Of a stretch of 38,926 bases of DNA, positions 18,423 through 29,450 are shown piece by piece. The DNA lies in the NCBI GenBank assembly GCA_001839685.1, contig MLAK01001017.1:1-38926 (forward strand), written 5' to 3'. Source of the DNA: Tritrichomonas foetus (Eukaryota; Parabasalia; Tritrichomonadida; Tritrichomonadidae). Under the pieces are notes generated by a model, which was not told where the DNA came from, made no database searches, and saw only the letters and a program-made list of their open reading frames with translations. The position numbers and the translations under genes are program-made. Positions within the stretch are counted from its first letter, which is position 1, and every line of letters begins with the position of its first letter.

Positions 18423-19067
18423 TTAAACTGCTACTCTTTTGTCGTTATGTATTAAAGTTAAGAATACATCTAAGTCTAAGTCTAAAATCCTGATTGGCTT
18501 TTTACTATCGATACTTGTCCAGATATAGAAGTCAATGGAATTAAAGTTATACTCATAGAGGTTACTAGGCTTCATATAAAATTCATTAAGGGTACCTAAG
18601 AAATTATTACGAGAGTTATTACAAAACGAAGCGTGAACAAAGGCGTTCTGTCTATCCCAAACATTCTCAAAGCGTAGAGTCCAAATCGATTTATCNTCAT
18701 TGGGAGTAAAGTCCCAATTTCGATAAGAGTCTATATTAGCACAAACNNTATTGAAGTTGCGGTACTGTTCATAGNACACACTTGAGGCTGTAGGGCTTTT
18801 GATTGAACATGTGTTGATGGCGAGAGCTAAACCATGTATTTGGAACGACACACCATATCTATCATAGGTAGNATACATTTTAGCCTTNTANTTAACTTTG
18901 TCCCCTTCTTTATATTCCCATATTGAGTTGAACTGTTGACATATGAGATTCAACAAAACATTAATGTGGTGCCCAGGGGCAAAGTTAATCACGGTACTGT
19001 AGGGTTGATTGTTTAAACGTAGTTTGATGAATAAACGATATGTGAGCTTTCTCGAGGTCGTTGTCAT
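18423..19067 (-). CDS. 214-aa protein of the compact element, unknown
   Basis: ATG at 19067, stop at 18423. It begins MTTTSRKLTYRLFIKLRLNN and appears rich in beta-strand and aromatic residues (VINFAPGHHINVLL, NFLGTLNEFYMKPSNLY, SIDFYIWTSIDSKKP), with no signal peptide or membrane segment. It ends with an acidic LDLDLDVFLTLIHNDKR. Ambiguous bases at about 18694-18895 blur a few residues and hint at multiple diverged copies. The start lies one base beyond the stop of the 47-aa ORF upstream (TAA-G-ATG), a viral-style packing. The composition would fit a structural or attachment protein, but that is only a guess. Confidence 0.6.
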   Translation of the reverse strand: MTTTSRKLTYRLFIKLRLNNQPYSTVINFAPGHHINVLLNLICQQFNSIWEYKEGDKVXXKAKMYXTYDRYGVSFQIHGLALAINTCSIKSPTASSVXYEQYRNFNXVCANIDSYRNWDFTPNXDKSIWTLRFENVWDRQNAFVHASFCNNSRNNFLGTLNEFYMKPSNLYEYNFNSIDFYIWTSIDSKKPIRILDLDLDVFLTLIHNDKRVAV

Positions 19068-19068
19068 C

Positions 19069-19212
19069 TTAAAACATTTGGTCTGTTATATAAAACTCTT
19101 CTACGGCATATCTAGGAGTTGAAGCTGGGTCTCTATTAGCAAGAACATACTGGATAGTTGATTGAGTACTTACACCGGTATTGGCGTTAAGGTTTGGAGG
19201 TACTGTAAACAT
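19069..19212 (-). CDS. 47-aa ORF of the compact element
   Basis: ATG at 19212, stop TAA 19071-19069. The peptide starts MFTVPPNLNANTGVSTQ and ends FYITDQMF. It is polar, without membrane segment or recognised motif. It is supported by position: it fits exactly between the 87-aa ORF and the 214-aa ORF on the same strand and stops one base before the latter's ATG. It could be a separate small protein or the N-terminal part of the 214-aa protein split by a frame change. Confidence 0.45.
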   Translation of the reverse strand: MFTVPPNLNANTGVSTQSTIQYVLANRDPASTPRYAVEEFYITDQMF

Positions 19213-19272
19213 TTTACTATGGCTAAAAATAATAGTTGCTTGTAAGGTTTCACTTTGTCGCTTCTTTTATGC

Positions 19273-19536
19273 CTAGTTCAAGTGGACAGGGAAAACAGAT
19301 TGTTCTAACTTAACTACTCTTTGATTGAGACCCTCAACAGTAGATTTTGTAAGCGCTAGATCAGTTATCAATTTTGTAATAGATGTATTGTGCGAGTCTA
19401 TTGTTGCCTTATTCTCAAGTACCTTCTTTTCTAAAGTGTTGAACTTAACATTGAATTCGTTCATTTGAAGCAATACCGTATTACTTTGATGATGAATAGC
19501 AATCAACTCTGCCAAGATAGTATCAATAGAAGACAT
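19273..19536 (-). CDS. 87-aa coiled-coil protein of the compact element
   Basis: ATG at 19536, stop at 19273. Almost the whole length is a heptad-rich helix (TILAELIAIHHQSNTVLLQM, FNTLEKKVLENKATIDS, LTKSTVEGLNQRVVKLEQSV). The short C-terminal tail is FPVHLN. Such short trimer- or dimer-forming coils are common as oligomerisation modules of viral fibres and other structural proteins, but no specific family is recognised. It is the most upstream of three same-strand ORFs, ~90 bp from the subterminal direct repeat that presumably contains or neighbours its promoter. Confidence 0.6.
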   Translation of the reverse strand: MSSIDTILAELIAIHHQSNTVLLQMNEFNVKFNTLEKKVLENKATIDSHNTSITKLITDLALTKSTVEGLNQRVVKLEQSVFPVHLN

Positions 19537-19629
19537 ATCTTTTATGGTTGATAAAAGTTCTTTGTTTTGTTGAACTAAGTCAGTTGCTTGTTTTTTTTTT
19601 TTTTTTTACCTTTATTTTGAAACTTTACT

Positions 19630-19720
19630 GAACCAGTGATCCAACCGGATATATTACATTAGAGCAGTCTAACTTAAATTAATTATGGAGTTCTTCATAT
19701 AGAGTTATTATTATAAAGAG
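19630..19720 (+). repeat. subterminal direct repeat, right copy
   Basis: Same orientation as 17190-17278 although the outer termini are inverted. It is preceded by a long T run (~19591-19608). Confidence 0.8.
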
Positions 19721-19736
19721 TCATCTTATATAAGAA

Positions 19737-19798
19737 AGTTTCATAAAATTAGACGAACGGAGCGAGATGGCGCTGAGCGCGTGGGAGTGAGAGCGAGT
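19737..19798 (-). repeat. right terminal inverted repeat (~62 bp, imperfect)
   Basis: Its reverse complement aligns with 17110-17173. It is GC-rich and abruptly followed by AT-rich DNA. Confidence 0.65.
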
Positions 19799-22223
19799 AT
19801 TTTTAATGATCTTGTCAAAAATTGATGAAATCAGTCAAAATTTAAACCCTTTTTTTTTTTTTTTTTAGATTTTAGAATGATTTTTATCTATAAATTTCAA
19901 ATATAATTTATCAAAAGAAAAAGAATAAAAAATGTTTTTTTCCCCCTTATTCTTTGATTTTGTTCCAAAATGAATTCCCATTTCATGATAATTCATTTTA
20001 TAATATCGATTTATACCAAAATAGTCGATTAAGTCAATTATTTCTCATATTTTTGAACTTCTAATTTGAACTATTTTTCACGACATAATCGAATGGTTCA
20101 ACAGAAACAATTATACAAAAAAAAAATCTTTTTTTCAATTATTCCACCGCTCTATGTCATTATGAGTGCTGTTAAATCATTACATATTGGTGGTTCAAGT
20201 TCCAACTCAATAAAATACACTCAACAAAAAGTATTTTGTCAATTTCGAGGTACAAAATCAAAATGTTTGTACAAAATAAAGAAATAGTCAATGTGAAAAA
20301 CCCTAAATGGTTCATTTAATGTCACTTTGAATAGTCAATCCTAGCAGAATTTACATCGTTTGTTATTATTGATACCACTTTTTCGATAGAAGGTTTTCGC
20401 TTTTGAATATTGACAGTAAAATATAGCAAAAACAATACTCAGCTTGTTGAGGTTTATATCAGAAGTCCTAAAGATATTTTGAGCTATATTGAATTATTTT
20501 CTATCATCTCAAAATATGTACCACTTACCAAAAATATCACAATTCATTCATATGGTGCTGCTTGTATTGATTCCACCATTTACAAGGCTTTTGCACAGAA
20601 AGAATCACACAAAAATGTGCATAACATTTTTTTTTTGATAACTTTCCGTAAAAATTTATGCAGCAAAAGAAATGAAAAGTAAACATCATAAAGCCTATAA
20701 GGAATATCTTCGCATACTTCAATTTCTCGATTTTTGATAACTTTTTTTTGAACGCTATTCTTTTAAATACATGCATTTTTTTTATTATGAAAAATAGTGA
20801 AGCAAAATAGCTATCGAAAATCAACATAATAATTCTCTAAAAGCAACTTTCATTTGCATGTTAAAAAAAAAAGAAAAAAAAATTGTGAAATGGTTTGTTG
20901 AAAGAAAATATTTTGCACAAACAATTCGCTGCAGCGTTGTCAGATGAACATGTTATATCAAAAATTTCTAGAGATTAGATTGTGGAAGCACAATATGGCA
21001 TTATACTCGTATGTGATGGGGCTATCGGTTAAATAGCATGAGATTTGAATTGACTAACCATTCACTTGATCACACATATAGATTTTACTATCAATTTGTA
21101 TTGAGGTACTTTGTGTGTTTGCAATGTTTTCTTCCTTTTTAAAGATGTTGGGGAATTTAAGGGAATTGATGGATCAAAAGGAAATATACCAATTTTCTCG
21201 AATGAGCTTTCGACACATATTATTCATGATGCAACTTCCAAACTATGGAGAATGGCTTTTATTGAAACCAATTTCCTTTCATATGTGCTGTATTCATAAT
21301 TTCTGACATCATCGTTGAGTCTTTTGATCAATGATACAAGCTAAGCATCCTTTAAAGCTTCTTCGATGTTCCCAGCTTCCATCAAAAGAAATATGTGTCC
21401 GCGGTTCTAAATCATGAAATACTTGATTCATTGATTGTTTTGCATAAAGAATTATTTGGCCACATATCAAATTCATTTCTTAAGAAAACATTTTTTGAAA
21501 AATCATACTGAATATAGATCCAATCCATTAGCTCAAAAACCTTCGGTGATTGAGATACATTCACTATCACTGAAAAGGCAAATTGCCTATATATTAATGA
21601 ATTTTGGGTTAAAAACATTCTTTTTCTGGCTGAATTCCCTCATTGTCTTTTTGCCCTCCCCATAACAAAGTATAATGCCAAGTGATAATTACATAATTAT
21701 GTAATTAAGTATTTTTATTTAATATGCGTGTCGGTATTTTTATTTAAGCATCTCAATTTTATTCAATTTTTTTAATAATTACCTTTTTTTAGGACACCAC
21801 TTTGTACTCCAATAAAGTATGTTGAAAATAATGATACATATGTTATATCAAATGTAAAAAGCTCTCCCGGGTTTAAATATAATAATATGAATAAAATAAA
21901 AGGAAAATTTTATTATAAATATAATTAATTTTTCGGTAAATAATTTTATAAATTGTGAACACTTTTAAAAAGTTTCAATTCACCCCAAGCATTTAATCCG
22001 AAAATGTGATATAAAAACCGAATAAATTATAATAGTGCATTATTATTTATTCAGCCCTTCCTTATCTTCATTAAGCAATGAAAATAGTTGATTTCACAAA
22101 ATATTTCCGAATATATCGCTAAACAACCTACTTTTCTCATATAAATATAGCCATTCCTTGCTAAACTTGACTCTTAAAGGAATCTTTGGGCTTATTTTTA
22201 AAAGAAAATTTTTTAAGTACATT
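19799..22223. other. AT-rich stretch with decayed coding fragments
   Basis: Short open pieces occur near 20066-20287, 20410-20682 and 21111-21299 on + and 21412-21618 on -. None has a recognisable motif, and they look like dead repeat coding sequence. No RNA gene or repeat is supported. Confidence 0.35.
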
Positions 22224-23264
22224 ATGAGTGGTGAAGAAGAAAGAAGAAAACGTGAAAAATAGAAGAAAAGAATGGAAGAAGAAGAAAAAAAGAAGAAACT
22301 AGCACGAGAACAAGAATGGCTGAAATTTGTAGATGAAAACAGAAGGAAACAAGAAGAACAAATGAAACAACAGTCATATGGTGGTAAAAGAGCTGGTAAG
22401 TATGTTGGGAAAAGACCTGTATCCATTAATCCTTCATGTGTTCAAGATTCGGTATCATTGACTATTTTAAGTTCTGATGATGAAGAAACTGGTGGTGGTA
22501 ATGAAGTTGATGAAGCTTTGGATTTTCTTTTCGGCAACCATGATGTTGATGAAACAATAACAGTTTCAAAACCAAATAATACAGGAACAACAACAGTTTC
22601 AAAAACAAATAATACTGAAACAACTACAGTTTCTTTAAACAATGATAATGATAATATTGTTCCACCAACTGAAACAACAGCAGTTTCTTTTAATACTTGT
22701 TATGTTCAAAAGGCATTTACTGAAATTGTTAAGCATTCTGATCAGATTAAAGAAGTTATTGAAGACATCAAGAATCAGTTCTTGTTCCATAACTGGCAGG
22801 TACAGATGAATATTGAGGATCATCTGGATGATAATGTTGTTGGCTTCTAACAAATCCACCACCAGCTTCTCCAACAACATTATCAGGAAACAGAAGTTGA
22901 ACAGAAGTTAAAAGATTCAAATAGAAGAATCAAGATGTTGAATCAGCAACACAACGAAGATGTAGAGAACTTTATGAAACTGAAAGAAGAAATAAGATCA
23001 TTAAAGAAGAAACTGGAACAAACCGAACCTGTATCAGCTCCTGAGTTCCAAGATGAACAAAAGGTGATGGATGACTGCAAATCAAACTTCCTTTCCATTC
23101 GAGCCATGAAGATCATCCATCACCTGAACAGAGTACGCTNCCTTGAACAGAAGATCCACAACCTGAGCATGCTAAAGAAAAATGTAGGGTCTACTATTCA
23201 TACAGATAAGGAAAAGCGAGAAGAGTTTTATGAACAACTCGATATCGACCGGAGGGAGGTCTAG
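22224..23264 (+). pseudogene. coiled-coil gene broken by two in-frame stops
   Basis: The ATG at 22224 (MSGEEERRKREK) meets TAG 22260-22262. The same frame continues (KKRMEEEEKKKK...) to TAA 22848-22850, then QIHHQLLQQHYQETEVEQK and on to TAG 23262-23264. Without the two stops it would be one 346-codon ORF. In order it shows a Glu/Lys-rich helix, a basic GGKRAGKYVGKR patch, an acidic Ser/Asp stretch (LSSDDEETGGG), a threonine-rich repeat (TVSKPNNTGT / TVSKTNNTET / TVSLNN) and a long C-terminal coiled coil. No family is recognised. Perfect hairpins occur at 22829-22843/22871-22885 (the TAA is in the loop) and 23062-23074/23113-23125. Alternatively, the ATG at 22272 is the real start of a shorter protein ending at 22850. 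Confidence 0.55.
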
Positions 23265-23334
23265 AGAACTCACCAAAAATATAACTGACTCACTTCCATA
23301 TTTGAATATTATTTCTGCGTTGTCAACAATTCAT

Positions 23335-23406
23335 TCTATTAGCTTTAAGATATTGAAAAAGTCTTTTTTTTTTTTTCTTTATAAAAAGCTAATAGATTGA
23401 ATATTG
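23335..23406. terminator. 12-bp stem-loop downstream of the broken coiled-coil gene
   Basis: Arms 23335-23346 and 23395-23406 (TCTATTAGCTTT and complement) with a T-rich loop, ~70 bp after the final stop. A 3'-end role is a guess. Confidence 0.35.
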
Positions 23407-23460
23407 GGTCTCTCAATCATTTTTTCTATGAGTTTTCACAATTTTCATAAATATGCCTTT

Positions 23461-23497
23461 TGTTAAGAAGTGGACCCTTAAGGGTGGAGTCTTAACA
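23461..23497. repeat. palindromic junction of TTAAGGG-type ends
   Basis: A perfect 12-bp palindrome, ACCCTTAAGGGT (23474-23485), sits inside a longer imperfect inverted repeat bounded by TGTTAAG and CTTAACA. The right half resembles the sequence starting at 23974 over about 50 bp (both read on to AAATGCTCACAAA). Confidence 0.5.
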
Positions 23498-23973
23498 GCA
23501 AAATGCTCACAAAATTTATTTCGGATTTTGATAGTAGTAGCCATGATTTAACTATTCTTAAATATGATAGTTATAGATAGATAAATTTTGTATTTAAGCC
23601 TTTGTTCTACTCAGAAATCGATATAATTAACCAGAAAAGGAGTTACAATGCGATCTTTTTTCTAGTCCACAACTTTCTTATTTTTTCTTATAAAATCAGA
23701 AAAGATGTATTAAAGTGCATATCCAAATTTCAAGAAAATTTGCAGATTTTTTTGTGAGTTCTGATGCAATCTTCAAAAATTCGAAAAAAATAACTACTGA
23801 TTATTTTTGTGTTTTATATAATAAAACNTTATGTGGAACTGATTGAATAAATAATAATTTCCCAATAATCATCAGAGAACTAATATGGACAAAATAGAGA
23901 ATTGAATAATTCGCCTTCTATAATTCAATTTTTTTTTTTTATAGCATTGAAAAAAATCTTCAGAAAATATATA

Positions 23974-25973
23974 TTAAGGGAGTAGTATCAACCGCCAAAT
24001 GCTCACAAATTTTTATTTTTGATTTTTGATGGGATTCCTTTGTTCTGTCAAATTGTTTGTAAAGATGAAAAAGGAAGATATGACCATGAAGTTGATGAAT
24101 TAAACATCGGAATGAACATTTATTCAAAAAGTATGCAGATACAATTTGATCTCTAAAACTGTTCCTACAATTTTTTTCAAAAGTTGATATCATATTGGAT
24201 TCATAGTAAAAATAAAAATAACAAATTTTAAAGGAAATCGTCAGACCCATTTTTGAAATAAGATTCAATTTCAAAAAAGTCTCTTTTTTTCAAAAATATA
24301 TATATTGTTCTTCATCATGTGCTTTAGTTAGTTAAATTAAAATTTGCAAGAAATATACAATAGAAAAAGCAAAAAGAATTAAAAAAAAATCACTTTTTAT
24401 GATATTAGGAGGTTATTTAACCTCATAATCAACCTTTAATCATNCAAATCACAAAAGTGACAAAAAAAGTATTCTGTAAATTTTTTTGAGGAAAAACAAA
24501 AATGATGCAATTGATTTTTTGAAGTGAGAAAAGGAAAATATTTTCATCACACATAAGGAATAGTTTGTTGACATGATCATCAATATAATTTTCCAGATGA
24601 CATCATAGATCCGAATCAAAGGTCATGAGTTATAGATGAAATTAGCACCAATTTGAGAATTTTCTATTATAAATTGAGTCTTAAAGCAGTTNAATTAGAT
24701 TTTTAATAGGAAATAGTCGTGTACCAAATTCATAAATCAATATAACATATTTAAAAGAAATTAAATCAAAATTTTAAAGAAAATTCCAAAAAATTAAAAA
24801 TACATTTCACAAAGTAATAGAGATTGTTCGATATTAAATGAAATATTGTGATTGATATACATGTGTAGTAAATTTGAAATTGTTATATCATGTATTTTTG
24901 AATGATAAGTACGAATAAAATAGCATCTTTCTTTTGATTGATTAAAAATGTGAATAAATCAAATCTTGCCGGTAAATATGAATATGTACATTACAATGTT
25001 ACAAGAATGAACAGATTACAGCGATATTCAACAAAATATAGAAATTTGGAAAAAAATCGATTTTGATGTTTTGCGTTTTTTAAAAAGCGTTAATAGTTTT
25101 AAATAGCTTCNGAGAGTATTGGATGTTGAACAATCTTATTTAGACCAATATCGAAGAAATAAAAACATAAAAATTCAATGACTTAAACGTATTAACAGAA
25201 TTTTATTCACCTTCAAATTCACGTTTATCTCATCAAAAATGATCGTTTCATATGAAAAAGTTTCTCATATCATCTGGATTTTTCATTTTCTAAAATCCTT
25301 TTCTGATTAAAACTTTACAGGTATTTCTTGAATCTCGATATTTTTATTATAAATNCTATCTAAAGAATAATCTTCATATATTTAAGAAAAATATAAGTTC
25401 ATTTATATTTGCTATCAAAAGATATTTATATTTTTGTGATGAATCTATTTGATGAAGTGATGCCATTCAATTATTCTTTAATTTTGTGAGCTTTTTCTTT
25501 CTCATACATCCAAGCTTGTTTTTTAGAATGCAAAAGAAGCGTTGAAATGGATCTAAAGATGAATTTAGATATAATAATCAGAATAAAAAAGTAATTTCAA
25601 CATTTACATGAAAAAAAAATCGTAAATTCTATGTGAAATAACCGGATATTTATANATACAATGATTCTAGTTGCACGTATCATGAATATGATAGCGTAAA
25701 ACATGAAATAATTTTGAAAGAGTGTTTTATGGCTTTTTCCGTCAACAATTATAAAATAGATTATAAATAAAAACAACAATAATTGAAAATAAACTAGATA
25801 ATAATATTAGTTTTTACATGTTAATTTTATAATGCGACAGATTGTAAGCTTATTAAATAAAATGATGTCTCATTCTAAGCGAATTATACATTTCTANNTA
25901 TTAATATTTTCATATAACATTTCAAATTTAAAAACCGTAGAATTGCATTCAATTTGTAGTACTACTCCCTTAA
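23974..25973. mobile_element. possible 2-kb element with 14-bp inverted ends
   Basis: TTAAGGGAGTAGTA at 23974-23987 is matched by its exact reverse complement at 25960-25973. If the outer TTA is target sequence, both ends abut TA. The interior has no convincing ORF. Several isolated ambiguous bases suggest a multi-copy sequence. The short ends make this tentative. Confidence 0.35.
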
Positions 25974-28424
25974 AAAATGATAATTGTCCTATATCATTCA
26001 ATACTTGATGGATATCGGCTATTAGTAGATTCTACCAAACCATCAAAATGAAGATCTGACTTCTAGTTTTTTTAGAGAGTGAATAACCACAAAATAAAAA
26101 AATTGACAGGATATTTTGACGAAAGTATCGATGATAATACCCCACCAACATCATTCAATTTATTTCGTAATTTTCCTCATTTTTCTTACTTTTTCTCATA
26201 AAATAATAGATTAAATAAAACATAATCGAGGATATAGATAAAGATGTTTATAATATGTTTCAAATCTTATTATAAAGCGATATAAATAAATACAGANAGG
26301 TAATAATGTAAAATNATTCTCTCATTACAATTTTATTACAAGATAGAATGAAAGTTATCTATATAACAATTTAATTCCTAAATATCTTATAAAAAACATA
26401 TTTTCTCAACAAAATAACTTTTTTCATTCCATGATATTGGTAAATGAAGTATCATGTCAAATGAGACATTAGTAGTATATTAACTATATAAAACATTTTT
26501 AATGCCAATTAGTATGAAATTTGTCCTATTTTCATTCATACGACTGTATCAAAATGAATAATATAACATTATTCATAAAAAAACTTCTAAAAGATTTCGA
26601 TAATATCGAAACAAACCTTTTGTTGCCATATATTTCACAGTGCCAGATTTCAAAAAAAAAAAAAAAAACTACTTATCGAGAAATTACTTTTTTGTCTGCT
26701 CTGGTTCTAGATCTTTTGAATCCAAGATATTGCCATTATATTCAATTTAGTAATCTACATTTAAAAAATTGTATTAATGTCAGATCGCAGCAATACATAT
26801 TTTCTAAGGTTTGGAAACTCATTTTTCATCATGTTTCACAGCATCATTAATTACTTTCGACTACCACAAGAAACAAATTTCACGACTATTAGCATTGAAA
26901 AATAGCAGAAGCTATTTTTGATTGGAAAAATCCGGAAATTATCAAAAAATATAATTTATGATGGTTCAAATTTGATAGAATATACTGAAAGTGAGAGTCT
27001 TTTAAGTAAAATAGAAGAGAGGATATTTCGAGAATGTTATATGGCAATATATAATGAAGAAAATAAAAAAGTAAAATGATAGAAATCATTATGCTATCTA
27101 ATAATATTATAAATTTTTAAAAATTACTATCTTTTACTAAAACCATTATTTAATATATACAATACAATTAGATGTTTATTAGATATGGAGAAGCCATTAA
27201 TATTTAGATAATATTAAGATATTTTGAATATAACCAAATATTGGGTGTTGCTAACTGCATTCAAAAGATTTCGCATTTTTTCATGTTTTTATTCGTTTTT
27301 CTCAGTGAAAAATATTTAATAAGGAGTTATAATTAATAATATAATTACCATAATAAATTTATATCATAATATAGAATTGCTAGTCTTTTAACCAAATCCA
27401 GCTTTCTAATTTGGCATATTATTATTCTCATATAAATTTTGTAGCCTCATTATAAAATATCAATTTAATGAATCAGATATTATTTATGTGCATCAAATAA
27501 ATAATATGTTTTCCTACAAGATAATTTTTATGGCGTGTTTTTCATGAAAAAATGTTATATCTAAAAAAGCAATTTTTATGCTAGAAAAGAAATGATAATT
27601 ATTGATACCAAAGCTTTTTGAAATCTCTACATATGAAAGGAAAATACATCATGAATATACGATCAGAATTCTTTCAAAATAATAACCGTAAAAATGCTTG
27701 GAGTCAGTATGAATGAAATTCAACGATATTCAAAATTACAGAAAAGAAATCCACAATCTCAAATTTAGAAAATGATTTAAAAAGATAGATAGTATAATTA
27801 GATCATGCTTTGATGCATATAGTTATAATAACTTGTTTTTATTTCATAAAAATGCGTATTCATCATTTATCATATTTACTCTTTTTTATAACGACCGCCT
27901 AATAAATTCTTTGTAGAAATGACACAATACACATTTTTATCTTAATGGATTTTTGGTTGCTTTTTTTCAATCTGAAATCTTTGAAAATGATATGTTTTTC
28001 CTGAGTTAGATGATGCTATAACAATTATATAACGAGAAAACAAGAAGAACATTGAAATTAATCTTTATGAGTCATGCTGTCATGAAGAATGATAATCTCT
28101 GACTTGCCGGTTTCACTTCATGATACAATTTTTTGTCAGACAAGGTATGACTTGATATATGCAATTGGACATTTTATATGGTTATCCACATATTCTATGA
28201 CCTGAATAGATTAAAATGATGATAATAGTGATGTTCTTTTCAAGTTTGCATTCATCTCATTTTTTTTCACTAACACATCAAAAAAAAATGATCGAATTTT
28301 TGAAACTTTTTAAAAGAAATATCAGAAAAGTGATATAAAAAATCGAAAATTTGTATGAATTTTCATCATCTTGATATTTAAATTTAAATTTTTCTTTGTT
28401 TTTTTTTCCCCGTCTCCGTAAAAC
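25974..28424. other. AT-rich intergenic stretch
   Basis: The only sizeable ORF (26521-26850 +) contains a poly-Lys run from an A tract and no motif. It may be a dead fragment. Nothing else is supported. Confidence 0.4.
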
Positions 28425-29450
28425 ATGATAAATCGACCTTTAGACAACCAGAACGAAATCCATGTCCAAGAAGTCGAAGAGCGTAGTGATGATTCCGACA
28501 ATCAAAAAATTCCAAATGCAGATTCAAAATTCAGACAACAGCGCGTCCCAGCTTGCCGACCCTTCCTTACGCCATTATCCGCAGCAATTATTTACGGAGT
28601 CTTTTGCGTGATTTCGCTCACATTCGGCTTAATTTATTTTAAAGCATCAGACGATATCTTCGAATTAGAGATTCCATATTCAAATGAATGTCAGACAAAT
28701 TCAAGCTGTCAAATTAGTTTTACTGTAAATGAAGATCGAAAAGGACCATTTTTCATTTATTATCAATTGACCAACTTCTACCAAAATAATTTTATGTATG
28801 GCGATTCCAAAAATTGGGACCAACTTCGCGGTAAAGCCTATAAAAAGGAATCTAATTTAGATTCTTGTGCACCTGTCATTAAATCGGCCGATGGTGAAAA
28901 TTTCACCACAACCGTTTTTGTACCATGTGGTGCTGTTCCACATTCAGTGTTTAATGATTCCTTCATATTTTCTGCAGAATTTCCAACAGTTTCAGATGAT
29001 GGAATTACATTAAGTACTTATCGCAAACTTTTCAATGAACCAAATGAGATATATAATAATTCAAATCATTGGATGAACACAGAAATGTTTCCAGGTGAAC
29101 AAACAAACCCACATTTCATAAATTGGATGCAATTAGCTCCATTTTCCACTTTTCGAAAACTTTTTGCAAAAACTGAAAGTGACGTTGAATTGAAAAAAGG
29201 TGAATATTCTGTATTAATTAATAACAACTTCCCTGTGGCTCAGTTTGATGGTACCAAATCGATAATTATCGCACAAGTTGAATGGATTGGTGGTAAAAAT
29301 CGATTTTTCGGAATTTTCTTCTTTGTGATGTGCGGAATTTCGGGGTTTGCTGCACTTTTGTTCATGATTTTGTATTTCACGAATGCTTTGCCATTGTATC
29401 GCGCATTAAAGAATTCAGGTGGATCCCTTGATATGAGTCTCGTCAACTAA
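28425..29450 (+). CDS. CDC50/TMEM30 family, P4-ATPase flippase subunit
   Basis: 341 aa, full length for the family. CDC50 proteins are the beta subunits that let P4-ATPases leave the ER and translocate aminophospholipids. Visible features are an acidic cytoplasmic N-terminus, the signature FRQQRVPACRPFLTP (36-50), TM1 ~51-71, a lumenal domain with YYQLTNFYQNN (112-122), four cysteines C89/C95 and C148/C168 placed like the conserved disulfides, VPCGAVPHSVFND (166-178), FINWMQLAPFSTFRKLF (231-247), FDGTKSIIIAQVEWIGGKNRFFG (274-296) and TM2 ~296-318 with a short cytoplasmic tail. Several N-x-S/T sites fall in the lumenal loop. Upstream is a CCCCGTCTCCG stretch but no clear initiator. No intron is seen. 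Confidence 0.95.
   Translation: MINRPLDNQNEIHVQEVEERSDDSDNQKIPNADSKFRQQRVPACRPFLTPLSAAIIYGVFCVISLTFGLIYFKASDDIFELEIPYSNECQTNSSCQISFTVNEDRKGPFFIYYQLTNFYQNNFMYGDSKNWDQLRGKAYKKESNLDSCAPVIKSADGENFTTTVFVPCGAVPHSVFNDSFIFSAEFPTVSDDGITLSTYRKLFNEPNEIYNNSNHWMNTEMFPGEQTNPHFINWMQLAPFSTFRKLFAKTESDVELKKGEYSVLINNNFPVAQFDGTKSIIIAQVEWIGGKNRFFGIFFFVMCGISGFAALLFMILYFTNALPLYRALKNSGGSLDMSLVN

Larger units (their letters stand above)
17110..19798. mobile_element. 2.7-kb compact element with TIRs and subterminal direct repeats
   Basis: Imperfect ~62-bp inverted termini: 17110-17173 (ACTCACTCTTACTCCCAACC...) and 19737-19798 (reverse complement ACTCGCTCTCACTCCCACGC...), both ending in a GAAACTTT block. Just inside lie ~90-bp direct repeats (17190-17278 and 19630-19720, roughly 80% alike by eye). 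The cargo is one + strand ORF with a frameshift (17566-18283) facing three tightly packed - strand ORFs (19536 down to 18423). The compact convergent layout is virus-like, as in small relatives or satellites of Maverick/Polinton elements, but no polymerase, integrase or transposase is present. No clear target duplication was found. Confidence 0.6.

Noticed and set aside
22224..23264. Reassigned stop codons (TAA/TAG as Gln)
   Set aside because: Host genes in the same window end at TAA or TGA, so decay or readthrough is more likely.
26521..26850. 109-codon ORF as a real gene
   Set aside because: It contains a poly-Lys run from an A tract, has no motif or initiator, and composition matches the noncoding flanks.
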